Of a stretch of DNA of 56,252 nucleotides, positions 55,739-56,252 are shown in pieces. The number at the start of each line of letters is the position of its first letter. The first letter of the stretch is position 1. The notes under the pieces were generated by a model that was given only the letters and a program-made list of their open reading frames with translations, ran no database searches and was not told the DNA's origin. A program made the translations under genes and the position numbers. The stretch spans positions 1-56,252 of the forward strand of contig PIYN01000006.1 in assembly GCA_003601775.1 (NCBI GenBank). The letters run 5' to 3'. The DNA is from Candidatus Bathyarchaeota archaeon. Its GTDB lineage: Archaea; Thermoproteota; Bathyarchaeia; TCS64; PIYN01.

Positions 55739-56252
55739 ATGGTGATCTTAGACCGCTTCAGGAGTTTCCTCCGTGAACAATCCAAGAACTACTACGTCCT
55801 TCTCATCAGGGGTATCTTTGCCTCCTTCCTCTCCCGCCTCGTCATGAACTTCACCAACCTTTACATCGTCGCCCTTGGTGCGACGCCCTTCCAGCTCAGC
55901 ACCGTCCGGGCCATAGGCTCCGCCGTCAGCGCCCTCATCGCCATCCCTGCTGGCTGGCTCTGTGACATGTATAGTCTTAAGAAGATGTTGATCCTCGGCA
56001 TGTTAGTTCAGGTCCTCTCTGTCTCCTTTTATGCCTTCGCCCAGGACTGGAGGTGGATCATCGTGGCCATGATCTTAGGGTCGCTGACCATGGCTCTCGT
56101 CTTCAGGACCCAGAGCATCATCATAGCCAACAGCCTCTCCGACCATGATAGGGCGACCGGATACGGGATGAGGACGACTATCATACAGCTCTTCAGCATC
56201 GTGGCGCCGACCGTCGGGGGCCTCCTCGTCCACTACTTCGGCGGCCTCTCCG
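55739..56252 (+). CDS. MFS transporter, 5' part (cut by window end)
   Basis: Open frame from ATG 55739 to the window end, 171 residues seen. Successive hydrophobic segments (IFASFLSRLVMNFTNLYIVAL, IPAGWLCDMYSLKKMLILG, WIIVAMILGSLTMALVF) match the first spans of an MFS protein; the loop motif is GWLCDMYSLKK, which departs from the usual DRxGRR. GGAGAGG lies about 12 nt upstream and a TATA-like CTTTAAAAT near 55685. It is less similar to the two tandem MFS genes than they are to each other. The missing 3' part prevents a firm assignment. Confidence 0.8.
   Translation, partial: MVILDRFRSFLREQSKNYYVLLIRGIFASFLSRLVMNFTNLYIVALGATPFQLSTVRAIGSAVSALIAIPAGWLCDMYSLKKMLILGMLVQVLSVSFYAFAQDWRWIIVAMILGSLTMALVFRTQSIIIANSLSDHDRATGYGMRTTIIQLFSIVAPTVGGLLVHYFGGLS

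Noticed and set aside
1-56252. CRISPR array or rRNA genes
   Set aside because: No regularly spaced direct repeats and no rRNA-like conserved stretches were noticed anywhere in the window.

Overview
The window is chromosomal DNA from an archaeon, most likely a thermophile-related member of the TACK/Thermoproteota assemblage outside Thermoprotei (a Bathyarchaeia- or Korarchaeia-like lineage); this placement is inference. Evidence: both subunits of the D-family DNA polymerase (DP2 at 7.6-11.0 kb, DP1 at 14.9-16.4 kb), Elf1, ABCE1, Sec61-beta, geranylgeranylglyceryl phosphate synthase, PyrI, endonuclease Q, a short helicase-less XPF nuclease and a crenarchaeal-type SSB next to an RPA-like protein. 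PolD is absent from classical Thermoprotei, whereas the short XPF and the SSB are crenarchaeal in style. The DNA is G+C-rich with AGG/GAG/CTC-rich codon use. Many starts are TTG or GTG, and several genes have a TATA-like box 25-35 nt before the start codon.

Layout: 0-7.5 kb holds a SWIM protein fragment, a 39-residue membrane protein, RPA, an aminotransferase, a DUF2070 membrane protein, Sec61-beta, GlyA and SSB. 7.5-13.2 kb is a tight minus-strand run nadE-elf1-GGGP synthase-104-aa Cys protein-DP2. 13.2-18.5 kb is a more AT-rich regulatory stretch with several perfect palindromes, a 158-aa protein of unknown function, a membrane-anchored winged-helix protein, DP1, DUF99 and a divergent RHH/winged-helix pair. 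18.5-21.9 kb is an iron-uptake locus (FeoB, DtxR-FeoA regulator, DtxR-box-like operator, ArsR-like protein). 22-31.5 kb holds peptidase, methyltransferase, HD-like protein, PyrI, beta-CASP nuclease, uracil-DNA glycosylase, HtpX, cyclic 2,3-diphosphoglycerate synthetase and carbamate kinase. 31.5-35.1 kb is a minus-strand series MobB/Fe-S, XPF, tRNA-Arg(CCG) with a tiny intron, argS.

At 35.1-37.3 kb lies a sharply AT-rich three-gene island: a small winged-helix protein, a ParB-HTH-DUF488 fusion, and a nucleic-acid-binding-like protein that lacks any ordinary start codon. It is the best candidate for an undescribed system here. 37.4-45.3 kb returns to ordinary genes (shortened redoxin, ABCE1, class-II amidotransferase, VIT1-like transporter, DUF211, RmuC-like nuclease, endonuclease Q, GNAT-thioredoxin fusion). 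45.4 kb to the end looks catabolic: hydantoinase A/B, M42 peptidase, two tandem paralogous MFS transporters, an ATP-grasp ligase, an M28 peptidase and the start of a third MFS gene.

The genes cover DNA replication and repair (PolD, RPA, SSB, XPF, UDG, EndoQ, RmuC), translation (argS with its cognate tRNA, ABCE1, Elf1 for transcription), iron handling and peptide/hydantoin use. No CRISPR array, insertion sequence, intein or rRNA was seen.
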